32,161 bases of DNA, taken from the NCBI GenBank assembly GCA_964638005.1, contig CAZWXS010000026.1, positions 1 to 32,161 of the forward strand. Reading direction: 5' to 3'. This DNA is from JAAYYM01 sp964638005. GTDB taxonomy: Bacteria > Bacillota > Clostridia > Lachnospirales > Lachnospiraceae. A program made the position numbers and the translations under genes. The notes beneath the pieces are model-generated. The model did no database searches, had not been told where the DNA came from, and was given only the letters and a program-made list of their open reading frames with translations. This document shows positions 1-9,081 of the stretch, piece by piece; the first letter of the stretch is position 1, and each line of letters starts with the position of its first letter.

Positions 1-70
1 TCAGAAGATAAAGCATAAAGTCAGAGAGCGGTTATGATTCAAAAGTAAGATTTTCATTGGAGGACAATGT
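1..70 (+). other. leader of the NRPS operon, possibly the tail of an upstream gene
   Basis: This stretch precedes the NRPS start. It contains a strong ribosome binding site, GGAGGA at 59-64, six bases before the ATG at 71. Two frames could hold the last codons of an upstream gene (stops at 16-18 and 35-37), but too little is present to identify one. No convincing promoter lies in these 70 bases, so the operon may begin outside the window. Confidence 0.3.
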
Positions 71-3000
71 ATGACGACACTATTTTTGACAGAATGGATG
101 GAACACGTGAGAGCAATGCCTGCACGAACGGCGATTGTGGATGAAGATGGGACAAGAAGCACGACCTATGAGCAGATGAATCAAGTGGCTGATCGATTTG
201 CCGGTTATTATTTGGAACATGACATTGGCAAAGGAGATGTCGTCATGGTGGCTGCTTCACGCAGGATGGAGTATGTGGCTGCCGAAATCGGTGCGTGGAA
301 AGTAGGTTGCGCGGTTGTGCCTGCTGCAGATACATATCCGCCGGAGCGAATCCGAACCATGCAGGAAGACTGCGGCTGTCGGATTATCATCACAGATGAA
401 CTGATCGAGCAGATTGCGGTATCTGACAATTGCAGCAACCCGGTTGATGCGTGTGTGCTGGGTGAATGCGACACCGCTCTGATTGTCTATACTTCCGGTT
501 CCACCGGAAAGCCGAAGGGAATCAGTCTGAACTATGGTGTCGTATCAGAGAAAATCACGGTTTATGATGAAATCTGTACGGTAGAAAAGCAGGATCTCTA
601 TGCCAGCATTTCTCCGCTCAATTTCATCTCCTCTCTTATGGATGTCTTTTATCCTCTATGGAAGGGTGTTACCGTTCATATCTTAAGTAACGATGTGAGA
701 CAGGATATTCGAAAGGTAGAGCATTATATTCAAAAGTATCGCATCAGTCATATTTTTATTTCTTCCCAGATGTTAAAAAGTTTCAGAAATAAGTCGGACA
801 GCCTGAAAGTTGTCTTTACCGGGTCGGAAAAGGTGACCGGATTTGAACGAGGAACCTATTCTGTGGTCAATCTGTATGGTATGAGTGAGGCGGCATTGGT
901 CGTTCTCTTTTATAAAACCAATCAAGGCTTCATTGAACCGTTTCCGCTGGGAAAGCCGATTAAGGAATATGAGGTCTATCTGGTCAATGAAGACGGCAGT
1001 CTGACAGAGGATGGCAGTGAAGGAGAAATCTGCATCAGCGGACCGCTTGCAGACGGCTATTTGAATCTTCCGGAGCAGACAGAAAAGGTCTTTACAGACA
1101 ATCCGTTTGCACAGGATGAAAAGCATAAAATTTTATATCATACAGGTGATTTCGGAAAACGTCTTGCGGACGGCAACATTCTGTATGTCAACCGCAGAGA
1201 CTGGATGGTGAAGATCAACGGACAACGCGTGGAGATCGGCGAGGTTGAAACGGTCATATCGGGGATGGAGCAGATCCGGACGGCGGTTGTGAAGGGATTC
1301 ACCAATAAAAGCGGACAAAATTACCTTTGCGCATACTTTGTTGCGGACAGGGCAGTTGCCAAAGAGGAGATTCAGGACAAATTAAGCGCGATTTTTCCTG
1401 CTTACATGATTCCTTCTTTCTATGTAGCGTTAGATGAAATGCCTAAGAATGCCAATGGAAAACTGGACAGAAATGCACTGGCGGAACCGGATGCATCTAT
1501 ATTCCGCACTGCTTATTGTCCGCCGGATACCAAGCAGGAGAAATGCCTATGTGATGGTTTTGAGGCAGTATTAGGCTGTGGGCAGGTAGGCCGGAACGAT
1601 CAGTTCTTTGCGCTTGGCGGCAACTCCATCAATGTGCTTTCACTGATTGAGCGGTGTGGTCTGGAGGGACTGAATCCGTCGCTTGTATTTCAGGGGAAGA
1701 CGCCCGGGGGAATTGCAGCTTTGCTGGCATCCGCTGCGCAGGGATTTGTCTATGAAAAATGTACAGAGAAGCGTGAACACTATCCGCTGACAGATTCCCA
1801 GATGGGAGTCTATCTGGAGTGCATCGAACATCCGGAAAGCACAATGTATAATATTCCGTTCTTATGCAGAGCAAGTGCAGGGGACGCGATTAAAATCGAT
1901 CGACTGCAGGACGCTGTCCGCAAGGCCGTTGCGAATCATCCTGTACTGCAGGTGTGTATCGGATATGCAGAAGATACGCCGATCATGATTCCGACAGATC
2001 GAGAGTGTGATGTGAAGGTTTCTCATATGGGACAGGAGGAATGGAAGGATTATCACAAGAAATTTGTGCGTCCGTTCGATCTGGAGAAGGAACCGTTGTA
2101 TCGTTTTGAAATCGTTGAAGTGGAGCATGAACTCTATTTTCTCGGTGATGTGCATCATATTATTTTTGACGGTACTTCCGCACAGGTGTTGTTTGAGGAT
2201 ATTAAAAAAGCATATGAGAACCAGCCGCTAAATGCAGAAAAGCTTACCTTGTTTGATGTGGCGGCATCTGAAGAAACCATTGCAGAGACTGCGGCATACA
2301 AGGACAGCCTTGCCTTTTTTGATCAAAGGCTGGATGGTGTAGAGATAGATTCCACACTGCTTCCGGATATGCCTGCTATGGGCGAGCAGGCAAAGCATCA
2401 GAACAGAAGTATTACGAGAGAGCTGCTCAGTGAAATATCAGAGGAGAAGCTGGGGGCATTTTTGAGAGAGCATGCCGTTACAGTCAATTCTTTGTTTATG
2501 GGAGCCTTTGCATATACATTGTCTGTCATGAACGCTTCCGAAGATGTCCTTTTCTGTGTAGCCAATAACGGAAGACATGATTTGAGACTGCAGGATTCCG
2601 TTGGAATGTTTGTCAGGACGATGCCTGTGCATGTAAAGGTCAACAAAGCAGAAACACCGTCTGATTTCGTGAAAGCACTCCAAAATGAATTCATGGAAAT
2701 CATGTCTCATGATATTTGTCGATTCAGAGAATTGGCAAATCGTTATGGAATTATGTCAAATATCATGTTTGTATATCAGGATGAAATGCTGAATGGCTTT
2801 GAACTTTCAGATTCAAGTTTTGAAATGACTACTTTGGAGACAGAGCCACAGGCAGATTTGGCGCTTCTAATCTTCAAACGAAACGGCTATTATGAAATGA
2901 CGATGGAATATCGTAATGAGTTATATTCGGAAGCTTTCATGGACGGATTTGCGGAGATTCTGAATACCGTATTGGAAGAAATGATTTCGGCAAAACGCTT

Positions 3001-6000
3001 GGATGCCATCCATCTGATTCCGGATGGTCAGAAGAGAAAAATGGATCAGTTCAACCGAACGGAGGTGTCCTATGACAGCAGCAAATCGGTGGTTGATCTG
3101 TTCTGTGAACAGGCAGAAAGGGTTCCGGAGCATTTGGCTGTTGTCTATCAGGAAACAGAGCTGACTTATCGGCAGTTGAATGAGGTTACGGATCACATAG
3201 GACGGTATATCCGGGCACAGGGGATCGGAAGGGAAAATGCGGTTTCCATTCTGGTGAGACGCAGCGAATATATGCCGATCTGCGCTCTGGGAGTTTTGAA
3301 ATCAGGGGCGGCGTATCAGCCACTTGATCCAACTTATCCGATGGAACGTCTGCAGTTTATGATGAAGGATGCAGAGGTCAAACTTTTAATTGCAGATGAA
3401 GAATTGCTGCATCTGGTGCCGGATTTTGACGGCAAGGTCTTGCTGACGAAGGAGATTTGTGATCTTCCGAGAGTAGAGCAGCCGTTAGAGCATCCGAAGC
3501 CCGAGGATTTATTTGTTCTGTTGTATACCTCCGGTTCTACAGGGGTTCCGAAAGGATGTATGCTGGAACACAGAAATGTGGTAGCATTCTGTAATTGGTA
3601 TCGCTCATATTATAAAATAAATTCTGAAAGTGCGATTGCGGCATATGCAAGTTTTGGCTTTGATGCAGCAGTCATGGAATTGTTTTCTGCGCTTACATCC
3701 GGTGTCTGCGTCTATATCATTCCGGAAGAAATTCGTCTGGAGCTGGAAGAACTGAACCGGTATTTTGAGAAGCATCATATCACCAATGCTTTTATGACAA
3801 CACAGGTAGGACGGCAGTTTGCGGTTGAATTTCCAAATAGTTCACTTCGCCATCTGCTGGTCGGCGGAGAAGCACTGGTACCACTCCAAGTAGCAGGCAG
3901 CCTGCAGCTCAGTAATGGTTATGGACCATCGGAATGTACGGTGTGTTCATCGATTTTTGATGTCGAGGATTATCGGGAGAATATCCCGATCGGAAAGCCG
4001 TTGGATAATCTGAAGCTTTATGTTGTGGATCAGCAGGGAATGCGTCTGCCAATCGGAGCCACAGGAGAATTATGCATCAGTGGCCATCAGGTCAGCAGGG
4101 GCTATTTGAATCGTCCGGAACAGACGAAGACGGCATTTGTTCAAAATTTATTTGATCAAGAGCCTGGTTATGAGCGCATGTACCATAGCGGAGATATCGT
4201 ACGTCTTCTGTATGATGGAAATGTGCAGTTTGTAGGCCGCAAGGACAGCCAGGTGAAGATTCGGGGATTTAGGATCGAGCTGACAGAGGTGGAAGAGATC
4301 ATCCGCAGATTCCCGGCAGTTAAGGATGCAACCGTAGTGGCTTATGACGAAGCCGGCGGCGGTAAATATCTGACCGCCTATATTGTTTCTGATGAAAAGG
4401 TAGAGATTGAAAAACTGAATGCATTTATTCTGGAAACGAAACCGCCTTATATGGTTCCGGCTGTTACCATGCAGATTGACAAAATCCCGCTGAACCAGAA
4501 TCAGAAGGTCAATAAGCGTGCACTTCCGGTTCCGCAAAAAGTATTTGAGGATGTTATCCCTCCGGAAAATGAACTGCAGCAGCAGTTGTTTGATATCATA
4601 TCGGAAATCATCAAGACGAAGGATTTCGGTATTGATACGGATATTTATTATGCAGGTCTGACTTCGATCGGTGCGGTTAATTTGAACGTGAAGCTGTCAA
4701 AGGCCTTTCAGATCACTGTTCGAACCAAGGATCTGAAGGAGCACAATACCATTCGGAAATTGGAACAGTATGTGCAGGAGGAAAAGGGGAATACAACTGC
4801 GGATGAAGTGTATGAGCAGCAGTCGGATTATCCACTGACACAGACTCAGGAGGGCATCTTTGTGGAGTGTATGGCGCATCCGGACAGCACCATCTATAAT
4901 ATTCCGATCCTTCTGAAGCTGGGAGATCATGTGGATGTCGAGAGACTGGTGACTGCGATTCAGCAGACTGTTGAGGCACATCCTTATGTGAAACTGCGGA
5001 TGATCATGGATGAAAATGGTGATATCAGACAGCGCCGGATGGATTATGATGACAGTTTCCGGGTAGAGGTCATTGCGTACGAAGACCTTGAGGCAGAAAA
5101 GAAAGAGATGGTCAAGCCGTTCCGTTTCCTCGGCGGTGCGTTGATCCGCGTCAAAATCTATCGTGGAACAAGCAATTATCTCTTTGTGGAGATGCATCAT
5201 ATTATCTGTGACGGTACATCCCTGCAGATCTTCCTGCAGGATATCACAACGGCCTATTCCGGCGATAAACTTCAAAAGGAAGTGTTCAGTGGCTTTGAAC
5301 AGTCTCTGAGTGAGGCAAAGGAGCGACAGGGAGCAGGATATGAGAAGGCGAAGGAATACTATAGAAAGCTGCTCGGCGGCTGTGACACAGAGTGTCTGCC
5401 GGTCAAGACAGTTAAAAAGGCGGACGGCAGATCGTCAGCCAATATGGAGGTCTACGGAACACAGGTAACAACAGAGGATGTGCAGCATTTCTGTAATCAG
5501 AATTCGATTTCTCTGAATGCATTCTTTTCAGCGGCATTCGGTATGCTGGTATCCAGATTCTGCGGCAAGGAGCAGGCTCTTTTTGCAACAATCTATCATG
5601 GAAGAAATGATTCTAGACTGGAACATACGATCAGTATGCTGGTCAAGACCTATCCGGTTCTGTGTGATGTCAAGGATGGGGATAAAACGATTTTAAATCT
5701 GTTGTCTGAGACACAGAATCAGTTGATTGAGAGTATGGCAAATGATATCTATTCGTTTGCTGAGATCAGTCATGAATTTGGTGTCAATGCAGATATTATG
5801 TTTGCATATCAGGGTGCTGACTTTTCCTTTGACAGTATCTGCGGAGAGAAGTGTGAACTGGTCAGTCTTGATCTGGACGAGACGAAGGCTCCTGTCAATG
5901 TGAATGTATTTTTGATCGGAAATAAAATCAGGTATTTCTGTGAATACCGCAGTGATCTGTTTGAACAGAGTCAGATGGACAGCCTGCTGGATGCATATGA

Positions 6001-9000
6001 GCAGGTGATTGCAGAATTCCTCAGGAAACGAACCATCAAGGAGGTTTCCATACTATCTGCACAGGCAGATGAGGAAATCCAATCGTTTAACGATACCGAT
6101 GCAGAACTGCCGGACAAGGTTCCGAGCAGACTCTTTGAAGAACAGGCAGAGAAATATCAGCAGAAGACTGCATTGATTGCAGACGGAAGGAAACTGACTT
6201 ACGGACAATTGAATGAAAAAGCAAATCAGATCGCAAATGATCTGATTCGTGTGAAGGTGCGACCGGAGACGATCGTAGCACTGATGCTATACAGAACGGT
6301 GGATGTCTATGCTGTCAGAGAAGGCATTCTGAAATCAGGAGGCGCATTCCTGTCTATGGAACCTGATTATCCGGATGAGCGTGTACGGTACATCATGGAG
6401 GATTCAAAGGCCGGATTCCTGATTACGACGCGGGAGCTTTATCAGGAGAGACAGACCTTACTGGATTCATTGGAAATCAAAGTTCTGCTGCTGGAGGATC
6501 TATATCAAAATGATCATGTTGAGAATCCGCCGGTGGTGGCAAAGGCAGAAAATCTGGCTTACTGTATTTACACGTCCGGTTCTACCGGAAAGCCAAAGGG
6601 TGTCATGATCGAGCAGGGAAACCTGGTGAATATGCTGAATTACTGTGATCAGAATATTCTTGCAAAAGATTATGTGGATAATACCAATGTATTTCTGGGA
6701 CTTGCGGCAATCACGTTTGATGTGTCTGTGATAGAGGAAATGATGCCTTTATATCACGGTCAGACAGTGGCGATTGCAACGGAAGAGGAGATTCACAATC
6801 CCATGCTGCTTGCAGAAATGATGCTTGAAAACGGTGTGGATATGATGAAGTGCACCCCTTCCTATATGCTGACCATTATGGAGTTTCCTAAGGTTCAGGA
6901 AGCACTTCGGAAACTGCGTGCTATCATCATCGGCGCAGAGGCATTTCCGGAGACACTCTATCAGAAAATGCGGGATATCGGGATGACCGCACGCATCTTC
7001 AACAGTTACGGACCGACAGAAACCACTGTCACCGTGACCATAGATGAACTGGATGGAGAGCGTGTAACAATCGGAAAGACCGCTAATAATGTCAAGGTAT
7101 TCATGAGGGATGTATGCGGTCATATATTGCCGAAATATGCCCCGGGAGAATTGACAATCGTAGGAAAGAGCGTCGGTCGTGGCTATATCGGGCTGGAGGA
7201 AATGACCAGAGACAAGTTCATTGATTTCCATGGAAGCCGAGCATATCGAAGCGGTGATATCGCTTATTGGAACAAGGATGGAAAGATTGAGTTCTGCGGC
7301 AGAGGAGACAATCAGGTCAAGCTACGTGGTCTGCGCGTGGAACTTGATGAGATTGAAAATGTGATGTGTTCCTATCCAACCGTCACAAGGAGTGTTGTGC
7401 TCGTCAAAGAGAATGAGGCCGGACAGTATTTGTGTGGGTATTTTATGGCGGAAGAGCCGGTCGATCAAGAGCAGTTGACCAGGCATCTTGAGAAATATCT
7501 GACAAAATATATGATTCCGGGCGTGTTCATGCAGCTTGCAGCATTTCCTCTGAATCCGAACGGAAAGTTGGACAAGAAGGCGCTTCCGGAGCCGGAAGAT
7601 GTTCGGAAAAGAGTTTCCGATTTGAAGGAGCCGGAAACGGAACTGCAGAGAAAACTTTGTGATATCTTCAAGGCAGCAATCGGTGTTGAGGAGATTTCCG
7701 TTGATGATGATTTCTTTGAGATGGGTGGTACTTCCTTGTCTGCATCCAAGGTCGTTATGCGGTGTATGGTGGAGAAACTGCCTGTTGTATATGCCAATAT
7801 CTTTGACTATACAACTGTTGAAAAGCTGGAGCAGTTCATTCTCAGCCAGCAGCAGGGAAAGAAAGAAGAAAAGCAGAGTACAGCAGTAGAAGAATTGCCG
7901 GAGATGACAGAAATAGATCAGGTACTCAGATTCAATACCGCAGAATATGTGGATGAGATCGAGAGCGGAGATATCGGCACTGTACTTTTGTCCGGAGCAA
8001 CCGGATTCCTGGGAGTTCATGTGCTGAAACAACTGATCGACAGTGGGAAAAAGGTTTATTGTCTTGTCAGACCGAGTAAACATATGTCTGCGGAAGACAG
8101 ACTGAAGATGATGCTGGTTTATTACTTCAGTGAGTCGTATGATGAGATGTTCGGAAACCAGATTTTGGTCGTGCAGGGAGATATTACGGAGCAATCATTA
8201 GCGGATACCGTGAAGGATTGTGATTTTGATACGGCCATTAACTGCGCTGCATGTGTGAAGCATTTTGTGCAGGATGATCTGTTAGACAGGATCAACGTGC
8301 AGGGTGTCAAAAATCTGATTTCCATCTGCAGAGAAAGAGGAAAGAAGCTGATTCAGATTTCGACGGTTTCGGTTGCGGGAGAAAGTGTAGCAGGAAGTGT
8401 GCCGCCGGATCATAAAATCCGTGAGAATGAATTATACTTCGGACAGAGTCTGGATAATAAATATGTCGAGACGAAGTTCAGGGCAGAGGAAGCAATGCTT
8501 GAGGCAATTGCGGGCGGACTTCGCGGAAAGATCATCCGTGTGGGTAATCTGATGAGTCGTTATGAGGATGGAGAATTCCAGTTGAACTATACGACGAATG
8601 GTTTTATGAAGAGGCTTCAGGCCTATGCGGCAATCGGGGAATTCCCGGTTGAGGATCTGGACCAGCGGGCAGAGTTCTCCCCAATTGATGTAACGGCAAA
8701 GGCGATTGTATTATTGGCCGGGACAAATGATAAATTCACGGTATTTCATGCGTACAACTGCCATACGGTACATATGGCAAATGTAATCAGTGTCATGAAT
8801 GAAAATGGTCTGAAAGTGGATGTGGTGAAAAGAGAAGCATTCCAGAAACGATTTGACGAACTGCTGCTGGATGAAACAAAGAGTATGAAAATATCCAGTC
8901 TGATTTCTTATAAAAGCAATGAAGAACGGTATTTCATCGGCTCTGACAATGCATATACGATCAAGGCGTTGTACCGTCTCGGATTTGCATGGCCATTGGC

Positions 9001-9061
9001 AGACTATATCTATTTAAAGAAACTTTTTGAGGCATTGAAAACACTGGGCTTTTTTGATTAG
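71..9061 (+). CDS. three-module nonribosomal peptide synthetase with terminal thioester reductase (A-T-C-A-T-C-A-T-R)
   Basis: A 2996-residue cytosolic assembly line. A1 (about 10-470): YTSGSTGKPKG from Y140, NLYGMSE at 267-273, HTGD at 357-360, A10 lysine K464. T1: GGNS with phosphopantetheine serine S519. C2 (about 571-1000): HHIIFDG at 695-701. A2 (about 1005-1490): TSGSTG from T1153, NGYGPSE at 1282-1288, K1479. T2: variant GLTSI with S1532. C3 (about 1587-2010): HHIICDG at 1709-1715. A3 (about 2020-2510): TSGSTG from T2168, NSYGPTE at 2311-2317, K2499. T3: MGGTS with S2555. Reductase (about 2635-2990): GATGFLG at 2642-2648 and Y2798xxxK2802, an extended-SDR signature. There is no starter condensation, epimerase, methyltransferase or thioesterase domain. 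The architecture implies a loading unit plus two extensions and NAD(P)H-dependent release as an aldehyde or alcohol. A1 lacks the substrate-amine-binding Asp (I186 instead), so the first unit may be an acyl or aryl acid. Domain calls are secure; the product is inferred. Confidence 0.95.
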   Translation: MTTLFLTEWMEHVRAMPARTAIVDEDGTRSTTYEQMNQVADRFAGYYLEHDIGKGDVVMVAASRRMEYVAAEIGAWKVGCAVVPAADTYPPERIRTMQEDCGCRIIITDELIEQIAVSDNCSNPVDACVLGECDTALIVYTSGSTGKPKGISLNYGVVSEKITVYDEICTVEKQDLYASISPLNFISSLMDVFYPLWKGVTVHILSNDVRQDIRKVEHYIQKYRISHIFISSQMLKSFRNKSDSLKVVFTGSEKVTGFERGTYSVVNLYGMSEAALVVLFYKTNQGFIEPFPLGKPIKEYEVYLVNEDGSLTEDGSEGEICISGPLADGYLNLPEQTEKVFTDNPFAQDEKHKILYHTGDFGKRLADGNILYVNRRDWMVKINGQRVEIGEVETVISGMEQIRTAVVKGFTNKSGQNYLCAYFVADRAVAKEEIQDKLSAIFPAYMIPSFYVALDEMPKNANGKLDRNALAEPDASIFRTAYCPPDTKQEKCLCDGFEAVLGCGQVGRNDQFFALGGNSINVLSLIERCGLEGLNPSLVFQGKTPGGIAALLASAAQGFVYEKCTEKREHYPLTDSQMGVYLECIEHPESTMYNIPFLCRASAGDAIKIDRLQDAVRKAVANHPVLQVCIGYAEDTPIMIPTDRECDVKVSHMGQEEWKDYHKKFVRPFDLEKEPLYRFEIVEVEHELYFLGDVHHIIFDGTSAQVLFEDIKKAYENQPLNAEKLTLFDVAASEETIAETAAYKDSLAFFDQRLDGVEIDSTLLPDMPAMGEQAKHQNRSITRELLSEISEEKLGAFLREHAVTVNSLFMGAFAYTLSVMNASEDVLFCVANNGRHDLRLQDSVGMFVRTMPVHVKVNKAETPSDFVKALQNEFMEIMSHDICRFRELANRYGIMSNIMFVYQDEMLNGFELSDSSFEMTTLETEPQADLALLIFKRNGYYEMTMEYRNELYSEAFMDGFAEILNTVLEEMISAKRLDAIHLIPDGQKRKMDQFNRTEVSYDSSKSVVDLFCEQAERVPEHLAVVYQETELTYRQLNEVTDHIGRYIRAQGIGRENAVSILVRRSEYMPICALGVLKSGAAYQPLDPTYPMERLQFMMKDAEVKLLIADEELLHLVPDFDGKVLLTKEICDLPRVEQPLEHPKPEDLFVLLYTSGSTGVPKGCMLEHRNVVAFCNWYRSYYKINSESAIAAYASFGFDAAVMELFSALTSGVCVYIIPEEIRLELEELNRYFEKHHITNAFMTTQVGRQFAVEFPNSSLRHLLVGGEALVPLQVAGSLQLSNGYGPSECTVCSSIFDVEDYRENIPIGKPLDNLKLYVVDQQGMRLPIGATGELCISGHQVSRGYLNRPEQTKTAFVQNLFDQEPGYERMYHSGDIVRLLYDGNVQFVGRKDSQVKIRGFRIELTEVEEIIRRFPAVKDATVVAYDEAGGGKYLTAYIVSDEKVEIEKLNAFILETKPPYMVPAVTMQIDKIPLNQNQKVNKRALPVPQKVFEDVIPPENELQQQLFDIISEIIKTKDFGIDTDIYYAGLTSIGAVNLNVKLSKAFQITVRTKDLKEHNTIRKLEQYVQEEKGNTTADEVYEQQSDYPLTQTQEGIFVECMAHPDSTIYNIPILLKLGDHVDVERLVTAIQQTVEAHPYVKLRMIMDENGDIRQRRMDYDDSFRVEVIAYEDLEAEKKEMVKPFRFLGGALIRVKIYRGTSNYLFVEMHHIICDGTSLQIFLQDITTAYSGDKLQKEVFSGFEQSLSEAKERQGAGYEKAKEYYRKLLGGCDTECLPVKTVKKADGRSSANMEVYGTQVTTEDVQHFCNQNSISLNAFFSAAFGMLVSRFCGKEQALFATIYHGRNDSRLEHTISMLVKTYPVLCDVKDGDKTILNLLSETQNQLIESMANDIYSFAEISHEFGVNADIMFAYQGADFSFDSICGEKCELVSLDLDETKAPVNVNVFLIGNKIRYFCEYRSDLFEQSQMDSLLDAYEQVIAEFLRKRTIKEVSILSAQADEEIQSFNDTDAELPDKVPSRLFEEQAEKYQQKTALIADGRKLTYGQLNEKANQIANDLIRVKVRPETIVALMLYRTVDVYAVREGILKSGGAFLSMEPDYPDERVRYIMEDSKAGFLITTRELYQERQTLLDSLEIKVLLLEDLYQNDHVENPPVVAKAENLAYCIYTSGSTGKPKGVMIEQGNLVNMLNYCDQNILAKDYVDNTNVFLGLAAITFDVSVIEEMMPLYHGQTVAIATEEEIHNPMLLAEMMLENGVDMMKCTPSYMLTIMEFPKVQEALRKLRAIIIGAEAFPETLYQKMRDIGMTARIFNSYGPTETTVTVTIDELDGERVTIGKTANNVKVFMRDVCGHILPKYAPGELTIVGKSVGRGYIGLEEMTRDKFIDFHGSRAYRSGDIAYWNKDGKIEFCGRGDNQVKLRGLRVELDEIENVMCSYPTVTRSVVLVKENEAGQYLCGYFMAEEPVDQEQLTRHLEKYLTKYMIPGVFMQLAAFPLNPNGKLDKKALPEPEDVRKRVSDLKEPETELQRKLCDIFKAAIGVEEISVDDDFFEMGGTSLSASKVVMRCMVEKLPVVYANIFDYTTVEKLEQFILSQQQGKKEEKQSTAVEELPEMTEIDQVLRFNTAEYVDEIESGDIGTVLLSGATGFLGVHVLKQLIDSGKKVYCLVRPSKHMSAEDRLKMMLVYYFSESYDEMFGNQILVVQGDITEQSLADTVKDCDFDTAINCAACVKHFVQDDLLDRINVQGVKNLISICRERGKKLIQISTVSVAGESVAGSVPPDHKIRENELYFGQSLDNKYVETKFRAEEAMLEAIAGGLRGKIIRVGNLMSRYEDGEFQLNYTTNGFMKRLQAYAAIGEFPVEDLDQRAEFSPIDVTAKAIVLLAGTNDKFTVFHAYNCHTVHMANVISVMNENGLKVDVVKREAFQKRFDELLLDETKSMKISSLISYKSNEERYFIGSDNAYTIKALYRLGFAWPLADYIYLKKLFEALKTLGFFD

Positions 9062-9081
9062 CCGGAGGAGGATACTTACAT

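Noticed and set aside
7322..8194. 290-codon minus-strand frame inside the NRPS
   Set aside because: It lies antisense to intact A3, T3 and reductase domains, has no start signal and no recognisable domain; typical frame shadow.
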